Source: Glandiceps talaboti (lineage: Eukaryota; Hemichordata; Enteropneusta; Spengelidae). Taken from it: a stretch of DNA of 64,000 bases. Below are positions 13,201 through 28,200 of this stretch, one piece after another; the first letter of the stretch is position 1; each line of letters opens with the position of its first letter. The stretch spans positions 159,001 to 223,000 of the forward strand of contig NC_135559.1 in assembly GCF_964340395.1 (NCBI RefSeq), in the 5' to 3' direction. The notes under the pieces were generated by a model. The model was given only the letters and a program-made list of their open reading frames with translations. It had not been told where the DNA came from and searched no databases. The position numbers were made by a program, and so were the translations under genes.

Positions 13201-16200
13201 ATAATTGATATGTACTTGGTACATCAGTACATTGTACTTGTATTTCATAATTGATATGTACTTGGTACATCAATACATTGTACTTGTATTTCATAATTGA
13301 TATGTACTTGGTACATCAGTACATTGTACTTGTATTTCATAATTGATATGTACTTGGTACATCAATACATTGTACTTGTATTTCATAATTGATATGTACT
13401 TGGTACATCAGTATATTGTACTTGTATTTCATAATTGATATGTACTTGGTACATCAGTATATTGTACTTGTATTTCATAATTGATATGTACTTGGTACAT
13501 CAGTATATTGTACTTGTATTTCATAATTGATATGTACTTGGTACATCAGTACATTGTACTTGTATTTCATAATTGATATGTACTTGGTACATCAGTACAT
13601 TGTACTTGTATTTCATAATTGATATGTACTTGGTACATCAGTATATTGTACTTGTATTTCATAATTGATATGTACTTGGTACATCAATACATTGTACTTG
13701 TATTTCATAATTGATATGTACTTGGTACATCAGTACATTGTACTTGTATTTCATAATTGATATGTACTTGGTACATCAGTATATTGTACTTGTATTTCAT
13801 AATTGATATGTACTTGGTACATCAATACATTGTACTTGTATTTCATAATTGATATGTACTTGGTACATCAGTATATTGTACTTGTATTTCATAATTGATA
13901 TGTACTTGGTACATCAATACATTGTACTTGTATTTCATAATTGATATGTACTTGGTACATCAATACATTGTACTTGTATTTCATAATTGATATGTACTTG
14001 GTACATCAATACATTGTACTTGTATTTCATAATTGATATGTACTTGGTACATCAATACATTGTACTTGTATTTCATAATTGATATGTACTTGGTACATCA
14101 GTATATTGTACTTGTATTTCATAATTGATATGTACTTGGTACATCAATACATTGTACTTGTATTTCATAATTGATATGTACTTGGTACATCAATACATTG
14201 TACTTGTATTTCATAATTGATATGTACTTGGTACATCAATACATTGTACTTGTATTTCATAATTGATATGTACTTGGTACATCAATACATTGTACTTGTA
14301 TTTCATAATTGATATGTACTTGGTACATCAATACATTGTACTTGTATTTCATAATTGATATGTACTTGGTACATCAATATATTGTACTTGTATTTCATAA
14401 TTGATATGTACTTGGTACATCAATACATTGTACTTGTATTTCATAATTGATATGTACTTGGTACATCAGTACATTGTACTTGTATTTCATAATTGATATG
14501 TACTTGGTACATCAATACATTGTACTTGTATTTCATAATTGATATGTACTTGGTACATCAGTACATTGTACTTGTATTTCATAATTGATATGTACTTGGT
14601 ACATCAATACATTGTACTTGTATTTCATAATTGATATGTACTTGGTACATCAATACATTGTACTTGTATTTCATAATTGATATGTACTTGGTACATCAGT
14701 ACATTGTACTTGTATTTCATAATTGATATGTACTTGGTACATCATGACTAGTCTTCTTATCACAGACACTATCCAGGATATAACATATACGTATCATAAT
14801 CATAAACATAAATATTAAACAGACTTCTTTGATAAAATTTCAAAGGTAACAGGAAAGATATGAGTGTATATGTGTCAGCGTTGAAGTCCTGGTTTCTTGT
14901 TATTGATGTTTTAAATGAATTTGAGATATTACATAATCTCATAATGTATCAAAGCAAATGTCTCCTGTTTTTCCTGTTAGACATTATCTGTAGGTTTACA
15001 GATATATTTATTTTTATTTTTAGACATTTAGTAGGTTCCTTTGTCAAGATGTTACTTGTAAGGATGTATCATTACTAAATATGATAATACATGTACAATC
15101 TTGATATGATAATACATGTACAATCTTGATATGATAATACATGTACAATCTTGATACTTGTAAGGATGTATCATTACTAAATATGATAATACATGTACAA
15201 TCTTGATATTTGTAAGGATGTATCATTACTAAATATGATAATACATGTACAATCTTGATATTTGTAAGGATGTATCATTACTAAATATGATAATACATGT
15301 ACAATCTTGATACTTGTAAGGATGTATCATTACTAAATATGATAATACATGTACAATCTTGATATGATAATACATGTACAATCTTGATATGATAATACAT
15401 GTACAATCTTGATATGATAATACATGTACAATCTTGATATGATAATACATGTACAATCTTGATATGATAATACATTGTACAATCTTGATATTTGGAAATG
15501 TTTGAATGCCAGAACGAAGTCCACAATAATCAATACTAGGTTACAGTTCCCTTACCAAATTTGGCATCTGGTTTAATTCTGTCTGGTGTTTGAACGAAGT
15601 CCACAATAATCAATATTAGGTTACAGTTCCCTTACCAAATTTGGCATCTGGTTTAATTCTGTCTGGTGTTTGCCCAGTTTCTGTCTGCCAATTTCTGCCC
15701 ACTTTGTGCTCAGTTTTCGTTCAAAATGCTTTCAGAAGTTGTTTTTTTTTAAAGACCTACAAATTGCATTCCTAAAATGTCCAGCACATTGTAAGTTCCT
15801 GTTGATAAACTGGAAAGTGTTCGGATTTCTTCAACTCAAATTGAAGTTATTTGGTAATGTTCAGCTACCTTACTTTTCATTTTCCAAATATAACCATATT
15901 ATAAGGTATTAAGTAAGTTTATGTACCGCCTGCATTTACAATTAGCATTTAACTGCATTCTAGAGAGTCACAATAGATCAAGCAGGTCCAAGACCCCAAG
16001 ATTCTACTATTGGGGTTTAATATAGGATAGCTGCCTGTAACTTAGTGTAAGTGGAAATTTCTTCCAAAAATAAACTTATGGAATGTTTACCAAGTGGTAT
16101 GAAGATTGCTAGCACTGTGTAGTACTTGTATTGCATTAATTAAGTAATATCATATGTTACAATTTCCCTCCTTGGCAAATCTATGCAAAGGGGAGAGGAG

Positions 16201-19200
16201 GGGGCTGGTGTTGTCATTACAATTTCCCTCCTTGGCAAATCCATGCAAGGGGGAGGGGAGGGGGGCTGGTATTGTCATTACAATTTCCCTCCTTGGCAAA
16301 TCCATGCAAGGGGAGGGAAGGAGGCTGGTGTTGTCATTACAATTTCCCTCCTTGGCAAATCCATGCAAGGGGGAGGGGAGGGGGCTGGTGTTGTCATTAC
16401 AATTTCCATCCTCGGCAAATCCATACAAGGGGAGGGGAGGGGGCTAGTGTTGTCATTACAATTTCCCTCCTTGGCAAATCCATGCATGGGGGGGGGGCTG
16501 TGTTGTCTTTACAATTTCATTTCATGGCATATACAATGTAACTGTTGCTGAGGTATTAATTGATTCTACTGTGAATAACATATCATTTCTACTGGTACAT
16601 GTACATGTATATGATGATAGGCTACTTATCAGTGTATAAAAATATCCAAGATATCATACATGGCATATTATCCCTGTGATAGTAATATAATTGGTCAGAA
16701 ATCATTATTATAATTACACTTTTCCTGTCCCTGTAGTAGTTTTGAACTAGGAAATTGACGTCATATATGCCGGCCGCGGCCCTTGTGGCAATAGCTTTAA
16801 TTAGTTACTACACATCCTGAACATTATGATGTTCATGTGTACGTCTGCATAGTTTCCACAAATTAGCTATCAACATAATTACAATAATTACATAATCTCA
16901 AGTCCATGTGGTATTGTAATCGTGTATTACTCAAGGTTCCGGTGGTAATTCCATGTCAAGTTATCTGGCAATCATCCAAGGATGTTGTCATAATTAGTAG
17001 AGGAAGTAACTAAGCAACAACTTCACATAGTCAGTCAACCAACTGTGTGTCATCATTGCTGTCACTAAAACCCCCGGAATTCATTCATTTATTCCAGGTT
17101 ATCACACCATTCCGTACACTAGTGTTATTTTGTGAACACAGGAAGGAAATGGAAGAGTGGATTAGTGCATTGAAGTCCGTCCAGAGTAGGGAATATTATG
17201 AGGTGAGATGATCGACTAACCTGTGCACTTTCTGTTATCCATTCAAGTATGCTTATACATGTACATATACATGTATTGCCAATTATCTTTCTTCTGTCTA
17301 CAGTGCCATCATTTTCTCAAATGTCTGTTAAGAAAATAATTTCTGGTCATGGATGACAGGAAAATTTGGCAACATTTAGAGCACAATTTTCAAGTGTCGA
17401 TTTTGTTTACGATGTTTCTTTAGGTAAGATAGAAGCACAGCAAACATTGTAAATGTAGTTTTAGTGTTAACTTGTCAGCTTATGCAAAGTATCATATTCA
17501 TCTCCAATATTATTTAGGAAGAGTCACAAATTGAATTATCAAAACTTTCAGTTGCATATTCTCTGTCTCACTCTCTCTCACTCATTCCCTCTCTTACTCG
17601 CTTGCTCACTCACTCGCTCTCTCACCATCTCTTTCTCTGTCTCGTTCTCCCTCCCTCCCTCCCTCCTTCTCCCTCATTCCAGGCCTTTCTAGTCATATCC
17701 ATCACTTATCCATAATTTCCTCAGTTATCTTTCTTTCCTTATCCCACTTCCCTTAAAGTCCATTCCATGTTTATGAAAATAGGTTCAAATCAAAATACTT
17801 ATTCCACAGTTAGTTTAGATCTAATGTGAATACTAAAGGACAAATGATTAATTCAAAACATATCTATTTCTATATCCAATGTGAAATTTGATAACTTATG
17901 TAATACAGAGCATTTACCATCAGCATGCAGTGTAATAATGGTGCCATGATGAATATACATTGGGTAATGATACATTTTTTCCTTGTTTTATTTTCAGCCT
18001 ACAAGTGACCATGTAGATGTAATATCAGGGATGCATAATTGGTATGCATGTTCCCATGCCAGGCCGACATACTGCAATGTATGCAGGGAAGCATTATCTG
18101 GGGTGACATCCCATGGCTTATCTTGTGAAGGTCAGATTTACTTTTAGTACATTAGTATTCTCCACTATGCTTTTCATGGCTTTTTAAAACATTTTATAGG
18201 TTGTTGAACAAAAAAATTAGACTGAATTTAATTAATCTCCATTTAGGTTAGATTAGATTAGGTTAGGTTAGGTTAGATTATATTAGATTAAATTAGATTA
18301 AATTGGATTGGATTAGATTAGATTAGATGAGATTAGATGAGATTAGATTAGATTAGATTAGATTAGAAAACTTTATTAGCCAAACTAAATTAATTAGGAT
18401 TGTGCTTTGATATTGTTAAAAACATCAAAAACAACTAACATATATAATCTATACAATGCAAAACAATATGAACGTACTAAATTTAAAAGGTTTCATGAAA
18501 GTCACAAATTGTAAAATTTCTTAAATCTCAGTGCTTTGAGATAAAACTATTCTTAAAATGTACAGTTCATAACCTTAAATCTTTCCTTGAGGGAAGCAAA
18601 TTCAAAGAGGTTGTGTGCTGAAGGTGAGTTCTTTTCTAATGATTCAGTGAAGGAACCTCTTCTATAGTAAAGTTGGATAGTTCTGACCTTTTTGTAGATA
18701 CTTGGTATACCCGGGTGTGTAGATTGGTTCTAATATAGAAAGCAATGATATATCACAAGTTGTCATCAAATTAGTATGCTAGATAGGTTGATTAGACAAT
18801 TTCAATGCTGCACACTGTGTGAGTTAACCGATAACATTGAAATTCGTCAGGTTTTTTGCCTTCAAGCAAGGATGTTGAACAAAGCATTGAAATTCATTGC
18901 CTTCAAGCAAGGATTTTGAGCTAATTTACTTTGACAAAAGCTAGCATTGAGAATCAGTGATGACTTGTAATATTTCAATTGGTCAAGGACATAGAACATA
19001 ATTACAAAGCAATGTCATTTATATATTAAACTGTATCATATATGTAATAATAAGAGAACGGTTGTTGACCCCTATGCAGCTTGACGAAGTCCGGGACGGG
19101 GACTTATGGATTGGGTTCCGTCTGTCCGTGCGTGCGTCTGTCCGCAGCCGTTTCTTGGAGATGCCTTGACCAATTTTTTTCAAACTTGGTACAGGGGCAA

Positions 19201-22200
19201 CATACAATGGCATACATATGCATGTCAATTTGTTTCGTGATATGATCCAATATGGCCGCCTAGCAGCCATTTTGTTTGCAAATTTTCCATGTCTAAAGCC
19301 ATAACTCAGACATGCTTGAACAGATCTCATTCAAAGTTGGTATTAGGACAGTGTTCTATGGCATATATGTGCATATTCATTGTTGTCTTGATACGATCCA
19401 ATATGGCCGCCTGGCAGCCATTTTGTTTGTGAATTTTCATGTCCAAAGCCATAACTCAGACATGCTTGAACAGATCTCATTCAAAGTTGGTATTAGGACA
19501 GTGTTCTATGACATACATGTGCATATCCATTTTCATTGTGATACAATCCAATATGGCTGCCTGGCAGCCATTTTGTTTGCGAATTTTCAATGTCCAAAGC
19601 CATAACTCAGACATGCTTGAACAGATCTCATTCAAAGTTGGTATTAGGACAGTGTTCTATGACATACATGTGCATATTCATTGTTGTTGTGATACGATCC
19701 ATTATGGCCGCCTGGCAGCCATTTTGTTTGCGATTTTTCTATGTCCAAAGCCATAACTCAGACATGCTTGAACAGATCTCATTCAAAGTTGGTATTAGGA
19801 CAGTGTTCTATGACATACATGTGCATATCCATTTTCGTCGTGATACGATCCAATATGGCTGCCTGGCAGCCATTTTGTTTGTGAATTTTCCATGTCCAAA
19901 GCCATAACTCAGACATACTTGAACAGATCACATTCAAAGTTGGTATTAGGACAATGTTCTATGACATACGTGTGCATATCCATTTTCATCGTGATATGAT
20001 CCCCAATACCCGACCAATCCTTTATTGTTGTAGGCATGTTCCATGTCCAACAAGCAGACACAACATATCTAAGTCTGTTTGATTTAGGTTCACAAGTGTT
20101 GTTGCGTGATCAGAGTAGTGATAATTCCTTAAAACCCAATCATAGCGGGGACTATGTCATTCTCAATGACTTGTTGTAGGTAAACTGTACAATACATGTA
20201 ATTCTCTGCTGCAGTACTCTCACAGTTGTCCATCAAATTCTGTAATGTTATAAAAGTTTAATATCTTAGCCTCATGAATCTAGCATTGTTCCGTGGTAGG
20301 TTACTGAAGGTAGGTTACTTCAAAATGCTGTATGCAGACCATATGATATGTGTTTTAACCTCATGATGTTTTGAAAATTTTCCTGAAATATTTGTCAATA
20401 ATAATCATTGCAATGAATTTTGGTATATAGCATAGATGTATAGTTTTTACATAAAACCCTATTGGGTTTAACCTTTGGGTGTTCCAAAAAAATTCTTTGA
20501 ATGATTTCTCCTACTGACCTGTATTCTAACATAAAAACCTCTCCAGAAAAATATCTGTGTTATCAAGCATACTACCATCTAAAATGCAAAGTGTATGTAA
20601 AGCCTTTATAAGTAGCTAGTAATCACTCATCAAGTACCTGGCTTAGTAACTTTTAAGTGCCTTAAGTGTCTATCAATCAATGCTTTTTGCTGAACAAACA
20701 TTTCACTTGAATTGGTTGTTGTAGGGCTTTTCAAAAATATTAATCTATAGTGACTGAATGGTAAAGAAAATACCAATATCAATAGATATGGTTTCCTAAT
20801 ACTTCACATTGTTTAAAAGTTACTCAGGTTTTTGTAGCAGAATAGCAACAAAGTAATTGACTCTTTGTAAAGTGTGTTTGAAATGTTATATATTGTAATT
20901 CTCTTTCAACCAGATGTTATAGTAAAGTTTGTGAAATGATGATTTGTCATCTCTCAAAGGCATGTTTTCAACATTCAAGTGGTACTTAAGATAGTTTATG
21001 TTTTCAACATTGAAGTGGTACTTTTAAGATAGTTTATGTATTCCTGTTTATTATACTCTGACTCAGTAAAGGTGATTAGTTTGAACCAGGTGATCAATTT
21101 TGAGACGTATCTTCTTTGAACCATATGTTCTGTTTGGTCCAGGTGTTCAGTTTGAACAAAGTGTTCAGTTTGGACCAGGTGTTCAGTTTGAACAAAGTGT
21201 TCAGTTTGAACAAAGTCTTCTGTTTGGTCCAAGTGTTCAGTTTGGACCGTGTGTTCAGTTTAAACAAAGTGTTCAGTTTGGACCAGGTGTTCTGTTTGGA
21301 CCAGGTGTTCACTTGGTACTAGCGGTACCATTTGAACCAGGTATTCACTTTGGGTCATGTCTGTTTCTTATTTATGTGTGAATATTTACACATGGATGTG
21401 TATATATTTTGTTTTAGCTATGTAGCCAGATAGTATAAAATGACAGATTTTCTGTTTGTCTTTCAGTATGCAAATTTAAAGCGCATAAGCGATGTGCAGT
21501 AAGAGCTCAAAGTAATTGTAAATGGACAACATTGGCCACATTGGGGAAAGAAGTCATTGAAGACGAGGATGGGGTAGGTCATCGTCATGACTACTAGAAC
21601 ATTACCATAGTTATCCTAGAATTTGCATAATTATGGAGAACATTTGAATGATTATATATTCATGGATTAGAATATGTCATGTTATGATCAATTTGAGAGT
21701 AATTTCTTCAGAAAGTCCACCTAGGTGTAAAATTAGGGAAATTCCAGCCATTTTTGGACTCCATTATTGCAGATTATGTAATCTTCTTTATCAATCTCAT
21801 GTCAAGACTCATGTACCTGATGAACCAATCAATATCAACTTGGCTAACTTCCTCAACAACCAATTAAAAGACTTATGTCATGTGATACCAAATTATCCAA
21901 CCAAAACAAACCTGGTCAACTTCCTCATTAGATAATCAGATGATTTATCTTCTTTCATGTGTATTCTAATCAGCCAATGAAGGGGATCAGAACTTGAGTT
22001 TGTTTGTTTGTTTGTTTGTTTGTTTTGCAGATATCAATGCCTCACCAGTGGTTAGAAGGCAATCTACCAGTCAGTGCCAAATGTTTAGTTTGTGATAAAA
22101 CTTGTGGAAGTGTGTTACGGCTACAAGATTGGAGGTGTTTGTGGTGCAAAGTTATGGTATGTATAGGGGAAAACAATAGTAACTACAGAAGACCAGATAG

Positions 22201-25200
22201 GATTGAACTTTGTGATATAAAAAAATAAAACTTTGAGATATAAATAAACTAAAAGCAAGTAGACCAAATACATAGCAAAGTGTAAATGCACTCTATTCAG
22301 TATTTGTTATAAATTTGGCAAAGTATGTGAAATATGCTTAAGAACCATCCATAGTATTCCATCACTTTCACACACATACAAATAATCAATTACATTTTAC
22401 CAGTATATTGATGGCGCAAATTGAGTTATCTGATTGGTCTGGACATACAAACTAACATGTCTGAAATGAGTGATCTGATTGGTCTGGACATACAAACTAA
22501 CAAGTCTGAAATGAGTGATCTGATTGGTCTGGACATACAAACTAACAAGTCTGAAATGAGTGATAATGAACAGTTGACAAGTTGTGATGTTTACATTTGA
22601 AAAAACTACTTGTAGTTAACTTTGTTGTCTGCTACAAATGTTGTAGTTTGCAGTGATAGTGAATTCTGCAAATTGTCAGAGGAGACAGATTAGTTTAAGG
22701 GAAATTATGAAAGAAATTTCAAAAGCAGCTTGAGTTGTTGCATACTGTATAAATCTTTGCCTTAGAATGTCAACGATGGCATCACACGGTTCTTGATTTG
22801 ACTGGAGTTGAAACAAGTATGTGTTCTGCCACAAAAATGAAGCAAGTGTAAGAACTTACACTAACAGACTTGCCACAAATGAAAGTAAAACCATATCTTG
22901 GATACTGTTCCAAAGTATCAGTTATCTGCTGGTTAATCTTCTTGGTATACTATCCCTAGGGGGTTGTTTATTGCTTAAATATTGCTTTAGAGTATGAGGT
23001 GAAAAGTATGCCATTTGCACTACAGAACCATTGGCAACATTTCTTTCACCATTGTACATGTACACACAGAGTATGATAAAAAATATGTAAAAATTATATC
23101 AGTTGTGCTACATATACAGAATCATTGCTAGCTTTTCTTCCATCACTTTACAAGCATACATACACAGTGTATAGTAAAATATGTAAAAAGTGTCAGCTGT
23201 ACTAGAGCAATATTGATCTGTTAAAGGTATGTCAGTTGTGCTATGGAACCATTATCATCTTCTCTGTAATCTTTTTAATACAGGTACACACACAGTGCAG
23301 ACTTCAGTTACCTGCAAAGTGCCCCCTAGGTCAGTGTAGTGTTTCTCTCATACCACCCACAGCACTACACTGTGTTGATTCTGATGGTTACTGGGTTGCC
23401 GACAAAGCTAGTTGTAAAAGTCCCCTCCTTGTGTTTGTCAACTCTAAAAGTGGTGACAACCAAGGGGTGAAGTTTCTTCGACGTTTTAAACAACTTTTAA
23501 ATCCAGCTCAGGTGTTCGATTTGATGAATGGAGGCCCTCATCTTGGGTAAGTACAACTGAAAGATAGAAATATTAAGAATAAATATTATCAAAATTTCAA
23601 AATTTGTAGAGTATTACCAAATATGAAATGAAGGACGTCATCTTGGTTATAAAATACAACTCACAAAGATGAAAATATCAAGAATGACCGTCATAAAATT
23701 TAAAGCTATGGTGGCTGTAAATGGAGTATTGTTTTTTTACAAAAATGTGTTCACTAAAAGTTGTTAAGATACCGATAATTAGGTTTTACCCATAATTTAT
23801 ACAGTAACAGCTTGAAATTGTGATTGCATTGGGATGCTGATTTTATGGTTTGGACCCAAAAATCAATTTGATTGGATTTTAATACTGTACTATATTTTAT
23901 GTAAAGCTACACAAATATGTTTACCCACAGGTTGTTCAATACTCTTCAGGGTGTACAATATTATTAATAAGTCATTATATTTAACAAAATAGGTTTTAAA
24001 AACGTTGAAGTTGCAGCTAGTGTAGCTTTAACAATATTTCAAAATTTTGTTGAACTTTGCCAAGTATGACATTTATGTGAGAGCTAGAAAACGTTGCCAA
24101 ATATGACATTTATGTGAGAGGTAGAAAACGTTGCCAAATATGACATTTATGTGAGAGGTAGAAAACGTTGCCAAATATGACATTTATGTGAAAGCTAGAA
24201 AACGTTGCCAAGTATGACATTTATGTGAAAGCTAGAAAACGTTGCCAAGTATGACATTTATGTGAAAGCTAGAAAACGTTGCCAAATATGACATTTATGT
24301 GAGAGCTAGAAAACGTTGCCAAACATGACATTTATGTGAGAGCTAGAAAACGTTGCCAAGTATGACATTTATGTGAAAGCTAGAAAACGTTGCCAAGTAT
24401 GACATTTATGTGAGAGCTAGAAAACATTGCCAAGTTTGGCATTTATGTGAGAGCTAGAAAACTATAATGGAGATTTGATAAACAGTACAGGGATATTCAC
24501 ATTGTTTTCTATCATCTCTTGTGATGATTTTTTTATCTAGAACATTTTCATTTTTTCTCCCTCTCTTGTTTAGGTTACGATTATTCCAGAAGTTTGAAAC
24601 ATTCCGTGTAATCATCGCAGGTGGTGATGGAAGTGTAGGATGGGCACTGACAGAAATGGATAAAATGGATCTACATAGAAAGGTAACATCAGAATTTGGT
24701 TCGCTAGATCACCACATTCAGTGTCATCAAAATTTAGGAAATCAAATTGACATAAAGACAAAATTTCATCTGTGACTTTATGGTTTCTCAATTGGCCAGA
24801 AAGGACCTCATTACCTGTTTAGGGAAATCTTCAGAAATCAATGACATTGAATGTATCAGACAGGAGGGAAGATTGGAGGTAGATCACTTGTTGATTCATA
24901 GAGGGAGGAGTAGGCACTGTTTTGTTTACTTTGTATGCATTGTATCATTTTGATCGATTTGTTTTATCCATATGAAATAGGAGTGCCCCCCTCCCACCCC
25001 CACAACAGGTATTGACAATGCCTTAGCATGTGTTTCACTCTTTTTTCCAGTGTCAAATAGGAGTATTACCCCTCGGGACTGGGAATGACTTAGCAAGAGT
25101 TTTAGGATGGGGAACTGTTATCGATGATGACACACAACTACCAGCAATACTAGAAAAACTAGAACGGGCGAGAACCTCCATGTTAGATAGGTAAGTTCAC

Positions 25201-28200
25201 CACTAGGTTCAAACATTAAATACTTATCTGATATTTGAGCAAAGCCTACAGGGATTAGGCTAATTCTCACAGATAATACAGTTTTCACTTAATATTCAAA
25301 ATTAAAAAATAACCATGTTTCATAATCCAACATATAATTACTTGATTTTTCAGATGGAGTGTGATGGTACGTGAGAATCCTGAACCGTATCACTACGAAT
25401 TGCCCACTTCAACTCAGGAAATTAAAACTACCGACTTAGGTTGTGTGTCAGAGGTGGAAGCCGCAATAACTAATTATGAAGATTCAGTTGCCGAACACCT
25501 CACTAAAATGTTACAATCTGACAAACATTCTGTGGTCATTTCTTCAGCAAAGTAAGTCTTAACAAAACATTCTGTGGTCATTTCTTCAGCAAAGTAAGTC
25601 TTAACTAAACATTCTGTGGTCATTTCTTCAGCAAAGTAAGTCTTAACAAAACATTCTGTGGTCATTTCTTCAGCAAAGTAAGTCTTAACTAAACATTCTG
25701 TGGTCATTTCTTCAGCAAAGTAAGTCTTAACTAAACATTCTGTGGTCATTTCTTCAGCAAAGTAAGTCTTAACTAAACATTCTGTGGTCATTTCTTCAGC
25801 AAAGTAAGTCTTAACTAAACATTCTGTGGTCATTTCTTCAGCAAAGTAAGTCTTAACTAAACATTCTGTGGTCATTTCTTCAGCAAAGTAAGTCTTAACT
25901 AAACATTCTGTGGTCATTTCTTCAGCAAAGTAAGTCTTAACTAAACATTCTGTGGTCATTTCTTCAGCAAAGTAAGTCTTAACTAAACATTCTGTGGTCA
26001 TTTCTTCAGCAAAGTAAGTCTTAACTAAACATTCTGTGGTCATTTCTTCAGTAAAGTAAGTCTTAACTAAAAATTCTTCACATTTTACTGATACTTTGTC
26101 TCATAATACACAAATTATCATCAAGATCTTTAGTTGACTACATGTATGTGCTGGTTTGAAAAGCTTTGAGCAAATATTTGACAAAATCTGAATTAAGAAA
26201 GGGAATGTCAGTGTTGAATAGTCTTGGTGGATGGATTACTTTTGTCGCACAAGAATAAAGATTGTGTTACCTTCATAATAACTTTATAACTATACAGTAA
26301 ATGGAAACAATTTGTTAAACACCTACGCAAGGTATTGAAATCCAGGTGTTATGGCGCCCTCTATAGTAGTATTCTGAACACTTGGTGGTGCTGTACTAGG
26401 AAAACAACAGTAGCAAAGAGATGAGCCAAGTAAATTTAGTCCACCATGAAGTACAACTAGATCAGTAGCAAAGAGATGATCCAAGTATATTTAGTCCACC
26501 ATGAAGTACAACTAGATCAGTAGCAAAGAGATAATCCAAGTATATTTAGTCCACCATGAAGTACTTTCTCATGTAATAGCTCATAAACCGGCCACATAGC
26601 AGCTCAATGACTAGTACATATGCACGTCCTATATACCATGCAATTTTTGGGGGGTGGTTTTACCAAAGGATGCATTGTGACACAATGACTATGCATTCGC
26701 TTTCTATAATTTATGTTATGCGCAATCTCCATGCTAGGGCGCGATCTACAATATCTTCATGAGGCAGCCCAGGCAGGTGATCACAAATGAATTTACCCTG
26801 CGCGAGCTTATGTTCCTTGCCAAGTTATGATATTACAGTACTGTATGAGTTGTTATTAGAGTAAAAGGATTTTAGTTGGTGATTTAGAACTTGCGATGAA
26901 AAATTATTCTAAAATACTTTTTATTTTTAGAGTGCTCTGTGAAACTGTCAAGAATTTTGTAGCTCAAGTTGGTGCTGCATATTGTGAAAACAGTGCTGAT
27001 GTCAGTGAAGCTGAAACCATGAAACAGAAGGTGAAATACCTTATTTTTACTTGACTTTCTGAAATGAGTCCAGATAAGTAATTATACCACAAGAACTCTA
27101 ATCTATGTAGAATTCTTTACCTCAGAAAAAAACAAAAACATTTTGGTTATTGATAGATATATAGAATGTATGATACGTCAGTGTGTTGTGCATGCTCCAG
27201 CAGAGAGTTAAAAAGTTACATAGGGAAATTACACTAATATAGGCCTGTGCCAGGAGTACTAATTATACAGTGCTATGACCATCATGATATTGTGCAATGT
27301 GTGCTATCATTATTATTGTTGTACTTGAGACCACAGGGATTGTCATGCAGCATGAAAAAATTGCTGGACAGCACTTTCCTTTGAAATTACTGGCAAACTG
27401 AGTACAAGCAAAGAACTGTACATGAATGATTGTATTACAGTCTCACAAATAAACAGTAATCAGAACTTTTGTGCAATCCTTTTTTCTTTATTTCCATAGT
27501 GTGCTATTTTGAATGAGAAGTTAGAATCCTTGCTGAAAACTCTGAAAGATGAATCCAATGCTACTCCCATACCCCCTGGAGTTCCTGTGTCGGAATATGT
27601 AAAAGAGTTAGAGTCGCCCAAAGAAGCCAATCACAAAGAAGAGAAAGAAATTGATGAGATTGAATATGAGGAGGATGATGAAGATGATGATGTCATCGGA
27701 TCACCTGACAAAGACACAATGCCAGAAGTACCACCAGTAATATTCAAACCTAGAGATGCCTTGATGTCAAGGGCCAATAGTCTAAAGAAAGCTGTTAGAC
27801 AAATAATTGAACAAACTGAAAAAGGTAAGAACTTAATTGATTTTATGTCTTGCATTTACATTCCACTTGGATGTCTTTCCATTCACCACTTTATCTGAGT
27901 ACACATGGAAAGCCAATCCCAATGCATTTTTATGCAAATGGCAGTAAAGTTGTAACAATTGTTACTTGATAGGATAAAATGTTCTCAATCCAAGAAAGTT
28001 CAACATTTCTATCATTTTGGTTGGGGGGAGGTAACGTAGTTTTCAATATACCCAACTCAGAAACATGAGTTTTTTTTGTACTTTATTTTAGCTGTTGATG
28101 AACAAAATGCTCACACAGAAGAGCAAGAAACACTTGAGACAGCAACAACAGCTGGCATCCCATCAACCAGCAAAGACATCCCAGTCATCATGGCACCCAA

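Noticed and set aside
11785-14744. CRISPR-like array of regular repeats
   Set aside because: Units are directly adjacent with no unique spacers, in eukaryotic intron context. It is a minisatellite. The same applies to the arrays at 51330 and 54185.
16150-16551. Overlapping 90-120 codon ORFs on both strands
   Set aside because: All derive from a 60-bp minisatellite with no start context or family resemblance.
25474-26043. 189-codon minus-strand repeat protein
   Set aside because: By-product of the 42-bp array on the strand opposite a DGK exon and intron.
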